A stretch of 64,000 nucleotides of DNA from Lactobacillus acidophilus (GCF_034298135.1 NZ_CP139575.1:496001-560000), one strand, 5' to 3'; counted from the stretch's first letter, positions 47,111 to 57,067 are shown. Translations and numbers: made by a program. Notes: a model not told the origin generated them from the sequence alone.

Positions 47111-47151
47111 TGTTAAAGTTAAGAGGTAATAGAATTTATAAGGAGAATTTT

Positions 47152-48573
47152 ATGAAAGAATATAGTGCTTGTACTACCATCTTAGTTGGTAAAAATGCCT
47201 CAATTGATGGCACAACTATGATTGCTCGTAATGATGATACCTTCCGCCCAATTACTCCACAAAAGTTTATTATTGAGCCAGCTCGTCATGGCGAAAAGAA
47301 ACATATTAAATCATGGCTTAATAAGTTTGAGATGGATCTTCCAGAAGATGCACAACGAGTTCCTGCCGTACCAAATGTTGATTATAAACATCGTGGTTAC
47401 TACGATGAAAGTGGTATTAACCAAGAAAATGTTGCTATGTCATGTACTGAATCAACTTATGGTAATGAAAGAACTTTAGCATTTGATCCATTGGTTAAAG
47501 ATGGATTAGATGAAGACTGTATGCAAACCGTAGTTTTGCCATACATTCATTCAGCACGTGATGGTGTTAAGTATTTAGGTAAGTTAATTGCTAAGTATGG
47601 CTCACCAGCTGGTAACTCTGTTTTGTTCAGTGATAAAGATGAAATTTGGTACATGGAAATTGTAACTGGTCACCACTGGGTAGCAGAACGTATTCCTGAT
47701 GATTGCTATGCTGCAACTGGTAACCGTGTAGCTATTGAACAAGTCGATTTCGATAATCCTGAATACTTCATGTGGAGTGAAGGAATTCAAGAATTTGTTG
47801 AAGAACATCACTTGAATCCAGATCATGAAGGTTGGAATTTCCGTCATATCTTTGGTACTTACACTGAACAAGATCGCCACTACAATACTAACCGTCAATG
47901 GTATATTCAAAAGTTGTTCAACCCAGAAATTGAACAAGATCCACAAGATGGCGATATTCCATTTATTCGTAAGGCAGCTAAGAAGATTACCAAGGAAGAT
48001 ATTGAATTTGCCTTAGGTTCACATTATCAAGATACTCCATATGATCCATTTGGTAAGGGTACCGAAGAAGAAAAGCACCGCTACCGTCCTATTGGTTTGA
48101 ACCGTACGCAAAATGCTCATATTTTACAAATAAGAAGTGATGTACCAGCAGACCGTGCAGCAATTATGTGGTTATGTATTGGTGGTCCAACGTTTACTCC
48201 ATTTATCCCATTCTTTGCTAATATGAATGAAACTGATCCTTCATTTAACAATACTTCAATGGATTACAATATGAGTGATGCATGGTGGTACTACAAGTCA
48301 TTTGCTGCACTTGTTGAAAGCCACTATCCACAATTTGTTCAACTTGATACTACTTATCTTACTGAACTTAATCGTTACTTCAGAGGTCGTGTTGAAGAAA
48401 TTATTAAGAATTCAGAAGGTAAATCAGGCGATGAATTAACTGAATACTTAACTAAAGAAAATCAAAAGACTGTTGCTCATACTCGCAAGGAAACTGAAAA
48501 GTTATGGGGAGAAATGATGATTGATTCAATTAATATGTCTAAGTTGACTTTTAATATGGATGAAAATCTCTAA
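47152..48573 (+). CDS. pepD: Dipeptidase, peptidase family C69 (PepD)
   Basis: This 473-residue cytosolic Ntn-type dipeptidase releases amino acids from dipeptides. The start at ATG 47152 follows AAGGAG and places the likely nucleophile Cys at residue 7 in SACTTILVGKNASIDG, the family N-terminus. A longer frame from 47110 would add residues with no counterpart. Later blocks include NVAMSCTESTYGNERTLAFDP, GNSVLFSDKDEIWYMEIVTGHHW and RPIGLNRTQNAHILQIR. Works with Opp and the Xaa-Pro peptidase in peptide use. A terminator follows. Confidence 0.94.
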   Translation: MKEYSACTTILVGKNASIDGTTMIARNDDTFRPITPQKFIIEPARHGEKKHIKSWLNKFEMDLPEDAQRVPAVPNVDYKHRGYYDESGINQENVAMSCTESTYGNERTLAFDPLVKDGLDEDCMQTVVLPYIHSARDGVKYLGKLIAKYGSPAGNSVLFSDKDEIWYMEIVTGHHWVAERIPDDCYAATGNRVAIEQVDFDNPEYFMWSEGIQEFVEEHHLNPDHEGWNFRHIFGTYTEQDRHYNTNRQWYIQKLFNPEIEQDPQDGDIPFIRKAAKKITKEDIEFALGSHYQDTPYDPFGKGTEEEKHRYRPIGLNRTQNAHILQIRSDVPADRAAIMWLCIGGPTFTPFIPFFANMNETDPSFNNTSMDYNMSDAWWYYKSFAALVESHYPQFVQLDTTYLTELNRYFRGRVEEIIKNSEGKSGDELTEYLTKENQKTVAHTRKETEKLWGEMMIDSINMSKLTFNMDENL

Positions 48574-48577
48574 TAAT

Positions 48578-48614
48578 TAAAAGGCAGCTCAACGCTTAGT
48601 TGGGCTGTCTTTTT
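48578..48614 (+). terminator. Intrinsic terminator after pepD
   Basis: GGCAGCTCAAC and GTTGGGCTGTC pair around GCTTA with two G-T wobbles and are followed by TTTTT. Confidence 0.85.
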
Positions 48615-48639
48615 GCCAAAATTGTGAAAGGATATAATA

Positions 48640-49047
48640 ATGACAGGAAATACAATTGGTTCATTTTTTACCAAGATTAGTAATGAAGTTGAAAAGCAAA
48701 TGGATGATGATTTAAAGAGTTTTGGCATTGATGCTAATGAATTGGAATTTTTAATTGAGTTAAATCATCATAAGCATGGGAAAAATTTTGATAAACTTGC
48801 TAAGGAACTTCATGTAACAGATGACAAAGTCAAAGAAATAGCTAAAAAGTTAGTTACTAAGGACTTAATTACCGTAGCAGATGATGTAGTTACTGAAACT
48901 GAAAAAGGCTCAGAACTATGTAAAAAGGTGGAAAAGCATCGTTTAGAAACTGATCATACAATTACAGGGATGCTGAGCAAAGAAGAAATATTAGGTTTGG
49001 TTAATGTTTTAAAGAAAATGCTAAAAAAAGACGAAACTAAAGATTAA
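48640..49047 (+). CDS. MarR-like winged-helix protein, 135 residues
   Basis: A predicted helix-turn-helix (FDKLAKELHVTDDKVKEIAKKLVTKDLI, about 48-76) with a following wing (TVADDVVTETEKGSEL) and flanking helices resembles small MarR-type regulators. The C-terminus (MLSKEEILGLVNVLKKMLKK) also fits the MarR dimer helix. Conserved DNA-contact residues cannot be checked by eye. It stands alone between pepD and a convergent permease, so no target is suggested. Start ATG after GAAAGGAT. Confidence 0.6.
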   Translation: MTGNTIGSFFTKISNEVEKQMDDDLKSFGIDANELEFLIELNHHKHGKNFDKLAKELHVTDDKVKEIAKKLVTKDLITVADDVVTETEKGSELCKKVEKHRLETDHTITGMLSKEEILGLVNVLKKMLKKDETKD

Positions 49048-49056
49048 TTAAATAAT

Positions 49057-49098
49057 CAAAAAACTAGGAAATTCCTTACTGGAGTTTCCTAGTTTTTA
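49057..49098. terminator. Bidirectional intrinsic terminator
   Basis: AAAAAACTAGGAAATTCC and GGAGTTTCCTAGTTTTT form a long stem around TTACT between convergent genes. Confidence 0.88.
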
Positions 49099-49109
49099 TA
49101 TGCTGAAAA

Positions 49110-50537
49110 TCATTTTTTATTGTTTAAAACAGAGTGGTGTACACCATATCCTAAGTAAATAAGCAATCCTAGAATAAACCAGATACCGGCATAAAGTTTG
49201 GCTTGATAATCTAATCCCAAGAATACGACTAATGCGGCTAAGAAACCTAATGCTGGTAATACTGGATAAAATGGCATCTTAAATGAAGGATCATCAATGT
49301 CTTTACCTTCACGAGGACGTAATTTATAAATTCCCAGTGATACGAACATAAATGCGATAAGGGTACCTGCTGAAACTAATTGAGACAGCATAGAGAATGG
49401 GAAGAATGCCCCAAGTAAGATACCAATAACTGTTAAAGTCCATAAAGCATTGTTAGGACGACGATCAGCATTTAATTTACCTAGCCATTTAGGAAGCATA
49501 CCATCTCGACCAAATGAATAAATCAATCTTGAACCTGCCATACTCATTCCGATTAAGGCAGTGAACATTCCAAGAACAGCAATAGTTTGAACAACAATAG
49601 CTACAATAGGATGTCCTGCATAACGAAGAGCTAAACCAACAGGCTCAGCTGAGTTAGCATATTTTTGATATGGCATGATACCAATTAATACAAGACTAAC
49701 GCCAACAAATAATGTAACTGCAATGGCAAGTGAGCCTAAGATACCGCGTGGCATAGTCTTTTGGGGATTAATTGCTTCGGCTGAGTTAGCAGCAATTGAA
49801 TCAAAACCGATGTAGGATAAGAAAATCATTGATACACCAGCATATATCCCTTGCCAACCACCAAAAGGTCCGTGAGCAGTTGGACGATACTTAGGAATAA
49901 ATGGGACAAAATTAGAACCCTTAATTGCGGTTAAACCAACAACGATAAAAAATAAAATTGCTAAAACTTTTAATACAACTAATGCATTTTCAACGCGCGC
50001 TGCTCTTGAAACACCGTGACTGATTAAAAGAGCAACTAACAGAATTGATATAAGTGAAATGATATCAATAACCCCACCGTTAGTTCCAAATGCATTGGAT
50101 AAGGCTGCAGGTAATTTTATTCCTAATGGAGCAATTAAAGCTCTAAAGTTAGCCGAAAGCCCGGATCCTACAAAGGCTAGAGCAATAAAGTATTCTGCTA
50201 GAAGCGCCCATCCGGCAACCCAGCCCCAGAATTCACCGAAAACCACATTAATCCATGAATAAGCAGATCCCGCAAAGGGCATTGCAGCAGCCATTTCTGC
50301 GTATGCAAATGCAACAAGTCCGGCTGCGACAGCTGCTAAAATAAATGAAATTGCCACAGCTGGACCGGTGTGCAATGCTGCTACTTCACCAGGTAAAGTA
50401 AAGATAGAAGCAGAAACTATTGTTCCAACACCTAAGGCTAAAAAGTCCTTAACTTTCAATGAGCGAACCAGGTGTCCATCTTTATTTTCATAGACGCGTG
50501 GATCTTCTTTCTTGTTCATTTTTTGCCAAAGATTCAC
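49110..50537 (-). CDS. APC family amino acid permease
   Basis: This 475-residue secondary transporter has about 12 transmembrane helices. The APC signature is near the start: DFLALGVGTIVSASIFTLPGEVAA, then ILAAVAAGLVAFAYAEMAAAMPFAGSAYSW and GEFWGWVAGWALL. It resembles cationic amino acid / YfnA-type carriers; the substrate is not certain. I choose GTG 50537, 7 bases after AAGGAGGAG, so the protein starts VNLWQKMNKKEDPR; a longer frame to 50576 lies upstream of the ribosome site. Convergent with the MarR-like gene. Confidence 0.9.
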   Translation of the reverse strand: MNLWQKMNKKEDPRVYENKDGHLVRSLKVKDFLALGVGTIVSASIFTLPGEVAALHTGPAVAISFILAAVAAGLVAFAYAEMAAAMPFAGSAYSWINVVFGEFWGWVAGWALLAEYFIALAFVGSGLSANFRALIAPLGIKLPAALSNAFGTNGGVIDIISLISILLVALLISHGVSRAARVENALVVLKVLAILFFIVVGLTAIKGSNFVPFIPKYRPTAHGPFGGWQGIYAGVSMIFLSYIGFDSIAANSAEAINPQKTMPRGILGSLAIAVTLFVGVSLVLIGIMPYQKYANSAEPVGLALRYAGHPIVAIVVQTIAVLGMFTALIGMSMAGSRLIYSFGRDGMLPKWLGKLNADRRPNNALWTLTVIGILLGAFFPFSMLSQLVSAGTLIAFMFVSLGIYKLRPREGKDIDDPSFKMPFYPVLPALGFLAALVVFLGLDYQAKLYAGIWFILGLLIYLGYGVHHSVLNNKK

Positions 50538-50729
50538 AACGCAACTCCTCCTTGATATGAATAGTATGTAATTCATTATAATTAAAAATACGTTAAAAAG
50601 GCAACTTTAAAATATTAAAATTTTCTCTTAAAAAATAATAATCTATTTTCTTCAATAAAATAGTAAAAGAAAGTTCTTGATCATTTTGATCGAGGTGCTT
50701 TTTTGATATACTAAAAGCTGGTGAAACTT

Positions 50730-51071
50730 ATGGATGAATTGACAAAAAATGAAGAGCTTGGAGATTTATATGCATATTACGGCTCTTTGCTTACTAAGGG
50801 ACAACAATCTTATTTTGAAGATTATTATTATAATGATTTATCTTTAGGAGAAATTGCTATTAATCATCATGTATCACGTCAGGCCGTTTATGATAATCTA
50901 AAGCGATCAAGTAAAAGTTTACAAAACTATGAAGAAAAACTTCATATGCGTAAAGATAATAATTATATTGAAAATATTTTAACTAGTGTGCTATCGTCAT
51001 TGAATAATAACGACGATAAAGCTGCTAAAAATGAAATAACGAATTTATTAAATAAATTGAGGGGAGAGTAA
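50730..51071 (+). CDS. ylxM: YlxM family SRP-associated DNA-binding-like protein
   Basis: This 113-residue protein has a sigma-70 region 4-like helix-turn-helix: LLTKGQQSYFEDYYYNDLSLGEIAINHHVSRQAVYDNLKRSSKSL. It is the usual partner immediately upstream of ffh; in streptococci YlxM modulates SRP. I choose ATG 50730, 6 bases after GGTGA, over GTG 50721, which overlaps that site. ffh begins 3 bases after its stop. Confidence 0.93.
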   Translation: MDELTKNEELGDLYAYYGSLLTKGQQSYFEDYYYNDLSLGEIAINHHVSRQAVYDNLKRSSKSLQNYEEKLHMRKDNNYIENILTSVLSSLNNNDDKAAKNEITNLLNKLRGE

Positions 51072-51074
51072 CCC

Positions 51075-52505
51075 ATGGCTTTTGAAAATTTAAGTGAAAG
51101 AATTCAAAAAGCATTAAAAAATTTAACTGGTAAAGGTAAGGTTTCAGAAGAAGATATTAATAAGGCTAGTCGTGAAATCAGATTAGCTCTTCTTGAAGCC
51201 GATGTTAACTTTAAAGTTGTTAAGGACTTCATTAAAACAATTAAGAAAGAGGCACTTGGTAAGGAAGTTCAAGAAAGTCTTAATCCAGGTCAACAAGTAA
51301 TTAAAATTGTTAATGAAGAGTTGACTAAGATGATGGGGGAAGAAGCAGTCCCTCTTAATAAATCCAAGCATATTCCTACTATTATCATGATGGTAGGTTT
51401 GCAAGGTACCGGTAAGACTACTACAGTAGGTAAACTTGCATATCATCTACAAAAGACGCAGAAAGCTCGTCCTCTTTTAATTGCTGGGGATATTTACCGT
51501 CCGGCTGCCGTTGACCAACTAAAACAAATCGGTGAGCAATTAAAAGTGCCAGTCTTTAGTGAAAATGGAGAAAAAGATGTTGCTAAAATTGTTCAAGATG
51601 GTTTAGCAGAGGCCGATAAGAACAAAAATGATTATGTATTAATCGATACAGCCGGTCGTCTTGAAATTGACGAGCCATTAATGGAAGAGCTGGAACGTGT
51701 AAAGAAAGTAGCGGATCCTGACAATATTTTACTTGTTGTTGATGCTATGACAGGTCAAGCAGCAACCGATGTAGCTAAAGGTTTTGATGAGAGATTAGAT
51801 GTTACCGGTGTTATCTTGACTAAGCTTGATGGTGATACTCGTGGTGGTGCTGCACTTTCAATTCGTGCTGTAACTGGTAAGCCAATCCTATTTACAGGAC
51901 AAGGTGAAAAGTTAAGTGACTTGGATGTTTTCCACCCAGATCGAATGGCTTCAAGAATCTTGGGTATGGGTGATATGCTTTCCTTAATCGAAAGAGCACA
52001 ACAAGATTATGATGCTAAAGAAGCTCAAAAAGTTGCGGAAAAGATGCGTGAAAACACCTTTGACTTTAATGACTTCGTTGATCAATTACAACAAGTTCAA
52101 AAGATGGGACCATTAGACCAAATTATGAAAATGATTCCAGGGCTTGCTAATAATCCTCAACTTAAAAACTTAAGTGTTGATCAAAAGCAAATTGATCATA
52201 CTGAAGCAATTGTTTATTCAATGACAGAAGAAGAACGTGAGAATCCAGATATTTTAAATCCAAGTCGTCGAAGAAGAATTGCTGCAGGTTCAGGTCGTCC
52301 AGTTGTTGAAGTAAACAGAATGATCAAGCAATTTAAACAAATGCGCGAAATGATGAGCAAAGTTACTAAGGGGAATATGAAAGGCTTAAGTAACTTGCCA
52401 GGAATGGATTCACCAATGGCTAAAATGGCTATGCGCCGGTTAAATAAGAACTTTAAGAAGAATAAGAAGAAGCGATTGCGTAAGGTTAAGAGATATCATT
52501 CATAA
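51075..52505 (+). CDS. ffh: Signal recognition particle protein Ffh
   Basis: This 476-residue SRP54 GTPase binds signal sequences and 4.5S-type RNA. N domain 1-90; G domain with GLQGTGKTTTVGKLA near 106, AGDIYRPAAVDQL, DTAGRL and LTKLDGDTRGGAALS; methionine-rich M domain from about 325 (MREMMSKVTKGNMKGLSNLPGMD) ending in a very basic Lys tail. Partner of FtsY at 45815. Confidence 0.98.
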   Translation: MAFENLSERIQKALKNLTGKGKVSEEDINKASREIRLALLEADVNFKVVKDFIKTIKKEALGKEVQESLNPGQQVIKIVNEELTKMMGEEAVPLNKSKHIPTIIMMVGLQGTGKTTTVGKLAYHLQKTQKARPLLIAGDIYRPAAVDQLKQIGEQLKVPVFSENGEKDVAKIVQDGLAEADKNKNDYVLIDTAGRLEIDEPLMEELERVKKVADPDNILLVVDAMTGQAATDVAKGFDERLDVTGVILTKLDGDTRGGAALSIRAVTGKPILFTGQGEKLSDLDVFHPDRMASRILGMGDMLSLIERAQQDYDAKEAQKVAEKMRENTFDFNDFVDQLQQVQKMGPLDQIMKMIPGLANNPQLKNLSVDQKQIDHTEAIVYSMTEEERENPDILNPSRRRRIAAGSGRPVVEVNRMIKQFKQMREMMSKVTKGNMKGLSNLPGMDSPMAKMAMRRLNKNFKKNKKKRLRKVKRYHS

Positions 52506-52532
52506 AAAAATAATGGTGTTAAGGAAAAACAC

Positions 52533-52561
52533 TTTACACCTTTTCGCTTTGGTGGTATATT
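52533..52561 (+). promoter_or_regulatory. Promoter of rpsP
   Basis: TTTACA (52533-52538) and TATATT (52556-52561) have a 17-base spacer, 33 bases before the rpsP ATG. Confidence 0.65.
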
Positions 52562-52594
52562 ATTAATCGTTAAGTTTTAGGAGGAAATTAATTT

Positions 52595-52867
52595 ATGTCA
52601 GTTAAAATTCGTATGCACCGTGCTGGTGCCAAGAGAAAGCCGTTCTACAGAATCGTTGTTGCAGACTCACGTATGCCACGTGACGGTCGTTTCATCGAAC
52701 AAGTTGGTTACTACAACCCAGTTTCACAACCAAAGGAATTGAAGCTTGACGAAGACAAGATCTTTGAATGGTTACAAAAGGGTGCACAACCTTCAGACAC
52801 TGTTAGATCACTTCTTTCAGGTGCTGGCTTGATGGCTAAGTTGCACGATGCAAAATACAACAAATAA
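52595..52867 (+). CDS. rpsP: 30S ribosomal protein S16
   Basis: This 90-residue protein begins [24 protein letters not shown] and has [12 protein letters not shown] and [13 protein letters not shown], the S16 signatures. TAGGAGG precedes the ATG by 9 bases. A terminator lies between it and rimM, which can lower expression of the processing enzymes relative to S16. Confidence 0.98.
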
Positions 52868-52881
52868 TTTTGCTATTAATT

Positions 52882-52915
52882 AAAAGCTTGATGCCAAGTG
52901 CTTCAAGCTTTTTTT
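52882..52915 (+). terminator. Intrinsic terminator between rpsP and rimM
   Basis: AAAAGCTTGA and TCAAGCTTTT pair and are followed by a T-run. It ends about 24 bases before the rimM start. Confidence 0.75.
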
Positions 52916-52938
52916 ATTACTTAAAAGGAGAAAAAGGT

Positions 52939-53454
52939 ATGCAGTACTTTGATGTTGCACGAATTTTGACTACACATGGATTACATGGAGAAGTTAAAGT
53001 AAATGTGATTACGGATTTTCCAGAAGATAGATTTGCTGAGGGGATGCAACTAGAATTAAAAGATGATATTGATCGAGTTTTAACAATAAAAAAGAGTAGA
53101 CCATTTAAGCAATTTTGGCTACTTCAATTTGATGAAATAACTGATATTGATGAAGCTGAAAAATTACGTGGAAAAATTTTAGTAATTAGTGAAAAAGATC
53201 GTGGTGAATTACCAGATGGAGTTTACTATTACAAGGATATTTTTGATTGTGGTGTAATAGACAATGAGACTGGTAAAAGATTAGGTAAAATAACTGATAT
53301 TCAATCACCTGGTGCTAACGATATTTGGCTTGTGCATGAAGACAATGGTAAAGAATATTGGATTCCTAATATTGCTGATGTTGTAAAGAAAATAGATATT
53401 GCTGATAAAAAGGTATATGTTGAATTGATGGAGGGATTGCGAGATGAAGATTAA
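52939..53454 (+). CDS. rimM: Ribosome maturation factor RimM
   Basis: This 171-residue protein assists 30S head assembly by binding S19. It begins [30 protein letters not shown] and its PRC-barrel C-terminal half has [30 protein letters not shown] and [15 protein letters not shown] start at ATG 52939, 8 bases after AAAAGGAG; a longer frame would run back into the terminator. Overlaps trmD by 11 bases. Confidence 0.95.
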
Positions 53455-54169
53455 TATCCTGACCCTTTTTCCTGATATGTTTACGCCATTGCAAGTTTCT
53501 ATGCTGGGACGTGGTCTTGAAGATGGTAAGTGGGATCTCAATTTGGTTAATTTCCGTGATTTCACTACAGACCTGCATCACCATGTTGATGATACGCCAT
53601 ATGGTGGCGGAGCGGGAATGGTGCTTCAAATAATGCCGATTAAGAAAGCACTTGATTCACTTCCTTCTACTGGCAAGATTATTATTACTGCACCACAAGG
53701 TAAGACATTTAATGAAAAAATGGCACAAGAATGGGCTAAGGAAGATGAATTAACTTTTATTTGTGGTCACTACGAAGGGTTTGATCAACGTGTTTATGAT
53801 TTGGCTGATGAAACTGTTTCAATTGGAGATTATGTTTTAACCGGTGGAGAATTACCTACAATGAGTATGGTTGATGCAACAGTTAGATTATTACCAGGTA
53901 TTTTAGGTAATTCTGCTTCATCAGTTGAAGAAAGTTTCTCACATGGCTTACTTGAGTATCCGCAATATACTCGTCCAGCTGATTTCGAAGGAAAAAAAGT
54001 GCCAGAAGTTTTAACCAGTGGTAATCATCAAAAGATTGCTGAATGGCGACACTATCAGGCTTTAAAGGCAACATATTTACATAGACCTGATATGCTTGAA
54101 AATCGCAATCTTTCTGATGAAGAAAAGAAAATGCTGCAAGAAATAAAGAATGAAATGAATGAGGATTAA
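53444..54169 (+). CDS. trmD: tRNA (guanine-37-N1)-methyltransferase TrmD
   Basis: This 241-residue SPOUT enzyme methylates G37 to prevent frameshifting. [14 protein letters not shown] opens the protein, then [43 protein letters not shown] (trefoil-knot SAM site), and [17 protein letters not shown]. Length is normal. Part of the rpsP-rimM-trmD-rplS group. Confidence 0.98.
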
Positions 54170-54181
54170 TTTTTTAAAACC

Positions 54182-54210
54182 TTGAATTCCCTCTGATTAC
54201 TTGTTACACT
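54182..54210 (+). promoter_or_regulatory. Promoter upstream of the rplS leader
   Basis: TTGAAT (54182-54187) and TACACT (54205-54210) have a 17-base spacer, right before the L19 leader. Confidence 0.6.
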
Positions 54211-54215
54211 AATAA

Positions 54216-54302
54216 TTGTGTCAAAACACAAAATGTATAAGTTATGGGTATTCCGCTGACGCTGGTACGTTGATGAATGCCGAAGAAGGAGAAAAATATA
54301 TT
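54216..54302 (+). promoter_or_regulatory. Ribosomal protein L19 leader
   Basis: The 5' UTR of rplS contains TTCCGCTGACGCTGGTACGTTGATGAATGCCGAAG-type sequence (54251-54285) before the AAGGAG site. That order of blocks matches the L19 leader RNA of Bacillota, a presumed autoregulatory element. A reading frame crossing it is not coding. Identified by recall, not by covariance search. Confidence 0.72.
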
Positions 54303-54650
54303 ATGGATCCATTAATTCAAGAATTAACTAAAGAACAAATTCGTGACGATATTCCTGCATTCCGTGCAGGTGACACTGTTACTGTTCACGTACGTGTTGT
54401 TGAAGGTACTCACGAACGTATCCAATTGTTCGAAGGTGTTGTAATTAAGAAGAAGGGTACTGGCATCGGTGCTACTTACACTGTTCGTAAGATTGCTTCA
54501 GGTGTTGGTGTTGAAAGAACTTTCCCAGTTAACGACCCACGTGTTGCTAAGGTTGAAGTTAAGCGTCATGGTCGTGTACGTCGCGCTAAGCTTTACTACT
54601 TACGTGAACGTCACGGTAAGTCAGCAAGAATTGCTGAAGCACGTCGTTAA
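54303..54650 (+). CDS. rplS: 50S ribosomal protein L19
   Basis: This 115-residue protein starts [21 protein letters not shown] and has [25 protein letters not shown] and [25 protein letters not shown], standard L19. It sits at the 30S-50S interface. ATG 54303 is preferred over upstream starts that would translate the leader; AAGGAG lies 11 bases upstream, slightly far. A terminator follows. Confidence 0.97.
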   Translation: MDPLIQELTKEQIRDDIPAFRAGDTVTVHVRVVEGTHERIQLFEGVVIKKKGTGIGATYTVRKIASGVGVERTFPVNDPRVAKVEVKRHGRVRRAKLYYLRERHGKSARIAEARR

Positions 54651-54656
54651 TTACTT

Positions 54657-54690
54657 AAAAAGAGCCAATTCATTGAATTGGCTCTTTTTT
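54657..54690 (+). terminator. Intrinsic terminator after rplS
   Basis: AAAGAGCCAATTC and GAATTGGCTCTTTT pair perfectly around ATT and are followed by T6. Confidence 0.9.
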
Positions 54691-54731
54691 GTTAGTTATA
54701 ATCATTAAAGACTAATAGTAATGGAATAGCA

Positions 54732-54760
54732 TTGATTCTTTGATACTGAAAGTTTAATAT
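54732..54760 (+). promoter_or_regulatory. Promoter of the gtrA-type operon
   Basis: TTGATT (54732-54737) and TAATAT (54755-54760) have a 17-base spacer, about 95 bases before the first gene. Confidence 0.55.
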
Positions 54761-54814
54761 TATAACATAAGGGGGTGTAAGTACTAGTTATAATTTAATA
54801 AATATTGCGGGGTA

Positions 54815-54836
54815 GGAGGACTTTGTCCTTTTTTTT
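54815..54836 (+). terminator. Small terminator-like hairpin in the gtrA leader
   Basis: AGGAC (54817-54821) and GTCCT (54825-54829) pair around TTT, extendable by two G-T pairs, with T8 behind. It lies between the promoter and the gtrA ATG and could attenuate the operon. Confidence 0.5.
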
Positions 54837-54856
54837 ATTGTTTTAGGATAAATAAA

Positions 54857-55285
54857 ATGGTAGAAAAAATTAAAGCTTTATTTCTTTCAGAAGATTTTCG
54901 CCAATTAATTGGTTACTGTTTAATTGGTGGCTTAGGCTTAGTAGTAGATTTTGGTGTTTTTACGCCATTAGTACATTTAAATGTAAATGTCGAATTGGCT
55001 AATTTTATTAGTTCTAGTTGCGGATTAATCAATAATTTCCTTTGGAACTCATTTGCCAACTTTAAAGTACACGATAAGCTTCTATTAAGATTCATATCTT
55101 ATTATTTAGTAGGCCAGGTAACTACTATTTTTACTACACTTTGTCTTTTTATTTTTGTAGATAAGTTAGGATATAACACAATTATAGTTAAAGTGGTTTC
55201 TACATTCATTGCTACTTTGATCCAATTTGTGATTAATAAGGTTCTTACGTTTCGAAAAGATACGAGAATTAAAAAAGAAGACTAA
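54857..55285 (+). CDS. GtrA-like membrane protein
   Basis: This 142-residue protein has four transmembrane helices. The GtrA signature is present: FRQLIGYCLIGGLGLVVDFGVF near residue 15, NFISSSCGLINNFLWNSFANF near 55, and VSTFIATLIQFVINKVLTFRK at the end. GtrA/GtcA proteins are thought to flip or help flip undecaprenyl-phosphate-linked sugars across the membrane. It precedes a YfhO-like protein and a CsbB-like glycosyltransferase, matching three-component glycosylation systems. ATG 7 bases after AGGAT. Confidence 0.88.
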   Translation: MVEKIKALFLSEDFRQLIGYCLIGGLGLVVDFGVFTPLVHLNVNVELANFISSSCGLINNFLWNSFANFKVHDKLLLRFISYYLVGQVTTIFTTLCLFIFVDKLGYNTIIVKVVSTFIATLIQFVINKVLTFRKDTRIKKED

Positions 55286-55318
55286 AATAGCTTATTATTT
55301 TGTAGAAAGTGTGACATA

Positions 55319-57066
55319 TTGAGCATTAATGGCAAAAAAATAATATATCGTTTTATTCCATATTTAATAATTTTAACTTTCGTAACTATACTTATTAGTC
55401 CTCAATTGATTGGTCATGCTACTTTTATAACTGCAGATCGCTTTTTCCATTTTGGACGTTTTTATGATTCGCTTCAGCAAATTAAAACAGGAAATTATAA
55501 TTATTTTCAAACAAATTATAGTTTTGGGCAGTGTGGAAGAATAATTAATGCAGTCTATGGACCATATTTTGCTTATTTGAATGGGTTACTTCTATGGGCT
55601 TGTGGAAGCTGGTTTAAATACGAAATTGTTGTTGACTATATCTTATTTTTAGTCGCTGGAATGGGAATGTTTCGACTAACCCAAAAGGTAAATACGCCAT
55701 ATTGGATAGGATTATTGCTCAGTTTACTGTATTTAAGTGTGGGGATTTTACCAGGCTGGTTACGTGCAAATAATTTTATGGCTTGTGGAAGCGCATTAGC
55801 ACCATATGTAGTTATGATAGGAATTGAAATGGTCCAAAATAAAGAAAAGCCGGTTTCTACTATCAAATTAATGCTAATTATGTCGCTTTTAGCACAAATT
55901 CATTTATTAAGTACAGTTATTTTAGCTTTTGCGCTCATTCCATTTGCAATTATCGGTTTTAAAAATACTCCTAACAAAAAGTTGATGATTAGGGATTTAG
56001 CTTTGGCTGTAGGAGGCACTTTACTATTAACTGCTAATATTTGGGGTGCACTTTTAGAAGTCTCAATTCATAATCAAATGGCTCTTCCTAAAGCATTTAA
56101 TCTTTCATCGACGGCAATGCGATTAAGTTCTCATAATAGTGAACACTCGCATGTTTTAAAAGTTCTAGCTATTTTGCTCGTTTTGCAATTAATTTATGCA
56201 ATTTGGCATGTAAAAAAGAATAAAATGAATTTTCTTTTAACTGTTTGGGGGGCTTTCTTCTTAATTATTTCATCCAAACTTATGCCATGGGATAGTATTC
56301 AAATAATATTACCAGTTTTGGGCAGATCATTTCAGTTTCCATATCGGTTAATGGTAGCAGGATATCCATTACTTTTTGCAGGGATGGGAATTACAGTTCA
56401 GGAATTGAGTAATTTAAATATTAAGCAAAAATCTAATTTGATTGTTCAAGTTTTAATTTATTTAGGCTTAGGACTTACTCTTTTTAAAGCCGGTCAATCT
56501 ACTTTTAAGACTAATCAAAAATTCACTAGAATTTATAATGATCCTAATCAAGTAGTGGCAATGACTAGCTATTATAAAATGACATCTGATCCTACTAAGT
56601 TTTGGCAAGCAACGAATTCTACTAATTTGGGTAAATTGTTTATTTTAATTAATAAAGCTGAAGCTGATTATTTGCCAGATTATGGAAAACCTAGTGCTAG
56701 TTTTGAGACGAGAAAAGCATATGAAGAACATGTTTTAAAAAAGAAAAATTTATATATTCATTATGTGAAAAACGGAAATCTTTATCTAAAATGGTATGCT
56801 AAAAAAATTAATAAAAGGTATTTACCCCTTATTTTATACAGTGAATCTTCATTAATTTTGAATGGTCAAGAGTTAAAAAGATTAAGGTAAGTAATGTAGG
56901 TACGCCTTTAATTCAAGAGAAGAAGGGCTGGAACATTGCACGGCTATCATTTAAGTGCCCTGAAAGTTTTAAATTATGCATTATTGTTAGTCTTGTTTCT
57001 TGGATACTAATGCTTTTTTATGGGATAAGAATGTGGATCAAAAGATATGTAAAGAAGGATATTTAA
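55319..57066 (+). pseudogene. YfhO-like membrane glycosyltransferase, frameshifted near the 3' end
   Basis: A frame from TTG 55319 encodes 523 residues with about ten membrane segments and ends at 56890. The first large loop, ADRFFHFGRFYDSLQQIKTGNYNYFQTN, resembles the catalytic-side loop of YfhO/GT-C proteins. At the A5 run 56875-56879 the coding sense moves to another frame: from 56881 an uninterrupted stretch reads IKVSNVGTPLIQEKKGWNIA, then a membrane helix (LCIIVSLVSWILMLFYG) and RYVKKDI, and stops at 57066, 1 base before the next ATG. One lost A explains this. The intact protein would have about 580 residues. YfhO-type proteins transfer lipid-linked sugars to teichoic acids outside the cell. 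Weak ribosome site; the start is uncertain. Confidence 0.75.
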
Positions 57067-57067
57067 G

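Noticed and set aside
47602..47946. 114-codon minus-strand frame inside pepD
   Set aside because: Opposite to conserved PepD sequence, with no ribosome site; a consequence of codon bias.
54216..54302. In-frame N-terminal extension of L19
   Set aside because: It would translate the L19 leader; the normal L19 N-terminus starts at ATG 54303 behind AAGGAG.
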